This document shows positions 63,769-64,000 of a stretch of DNA of 64,000 nt, in pieces. The notes beneath the pieces are model-generated. The model saw nothing but the letters and a program-made list of their open reading frames with translations, did no database searches and was not told the DNA's origin. This DNA comes from Brevibacterium atlanticum (GTDB lineage Bacteria > Actinomycetota > Actinomycetes > Actinomycetales > Brevibacteriaceae): assembly GCF_011617245.1 (NCBI RefSeq), contig NZ_CP050152.1, positions 1,550,001 through 1,614,000 of the forward strand. The letters run 5' to 3'. The position numbers and the translations under genes are program-made. Each line of letters begins with the position of its first letter. Position 1 is the stretch's first letter.

Positions 63769-63993
63769 TCAGCGACCCAGGTGCTGATCCCAGGTCTGAG
63801 GGAGTCGTCTGCGCACGTTGCGGCGAGGTGCTCGGAAGCCGGCCCTGTCGCCTTTGCGGGTCTCGGACGCGTCCGAGGCAGCGGCCTGCTGCGCGGCATA
63901 CGCGATCGCGACCTGCCGGATCGCGACGACGGCGGCCACCGCGGCGGCACTGGCCATCTCATCGCTGATCGGCTCGCCGTCATCGGAGTGCAC
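63769..63993 (-). CDS. Possible acyl-CoA carboxylase epsilon subunit (AccE-like), may be partial
   Basis: A 74-codon frame near the window edge. An Ala/Val-rich helix (AAAVAAVVAIRQVAIAYAAQ) and a basic end (RAPRRNVRRRLPQTWDQHLGR) give the layout of the small epsilon subunits of actinobacterial acyl-CoA carboxylases, which stabilise the carboxyltransferase. The match is by pattern only. The GTG at 63993 is the first start in the window, but the frame stays open to the edge, so the gene may begin beyond it. A carboxyltransferase gene upstream (right of the window) would confirm it. Confidence 0.45.
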   Translation of the reverse strand: MHSDDGEPISDEMASAAAVAAVVAIRQVAIAYAAQQAAASDASETRKGDRAGFRAPRRNVRRRLPQTWDQHLGR

Positions 63994-64000
63994 CTGGGAC

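Overview
The window is high-GC and densely coded (about 57 protein genes, few gaps over 300 bases). It looks like the chromosome of an actinobacterium. Supporting signs are GTG/TTG starts, MHS- and NCS1-type permeases, a SUMF1-type formylglycine-generating enzyme, an Rv2578c-type radical SAM protein behind a corynebacterial/mycobacterial-type LexA box, and a possible acyl-CoA carboxylase epsilon subunit. A Brevibacterium-like member of the Micrococcales is my best guess, but this is inference from gene content. I see no rRNA, tRNA, CRISPR array, prophage or insertion sequence.

Layout. 0-8 kb: quinone oxidoreductase, LCAD-type acyl-CoA dehydrogenase, MHS transporter, amino-acid permease coupled to a universal stress protein, GabP-like permease. 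8-17 kb: butanediol-dehydrogenase-like enzyme divergent from a MerR regulator and CPBP protease, VOC dioxygenase divergent from a ThDP enzyme, lipoprotein, RraA-like and D-cysteine-desulfhydrase-like pair, small secreted protein. 17-29 kb: dicarboxylate/amino-acid symporter, FadE-like dehydrogenase, PAP2 phosphatase, fructosamine-kinase-like and BKACE genes, formylglycine-generating enzyme, LysR regulator, MFS transporter with M20 amidohydrolase, aldo/keto reductase with HxlR regulator. 29-38 kb: MatC-like carrier, an NCS1 permease lacking its first two helices, an OafA-type acyltransferase, and a histidine kinase / response regulator / fatty acid desaturase set resembling DesKR-des. 38-47 kb: MBL-like protein, two TetR / YhgE-Pip-like membrane protein pairs (one an internal tandem duplication), MgtC, FrnE-like oxidoreductase, LexA-boxed radical SAM gene. 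47-60 kb: a two-component flavin monooxygenase system with MFS transporters, then an NCS1 permease, hydantoin-racemase-like protein, GntR regulator, DUF885 hydrolase and another MFS. 60-64 kb: nitrilase-family hydrolase, TetR with a 14-helix drug exporter, and a partial possible AccE.

The genes describe a saprophytic cell with many uptake systems for amino acids, organic acids and N-heterocycles, each near its own regulator, plus fatty-acid oxidation and membrane adaptation.

The most unusual structure is a family of four dispersed long palindromes (70-80 bp) sharing one arm sequence. Each lies against or within 16 bases of a stop codon. The copy at 60155-60234 is a perfect 80-bp palindrome.
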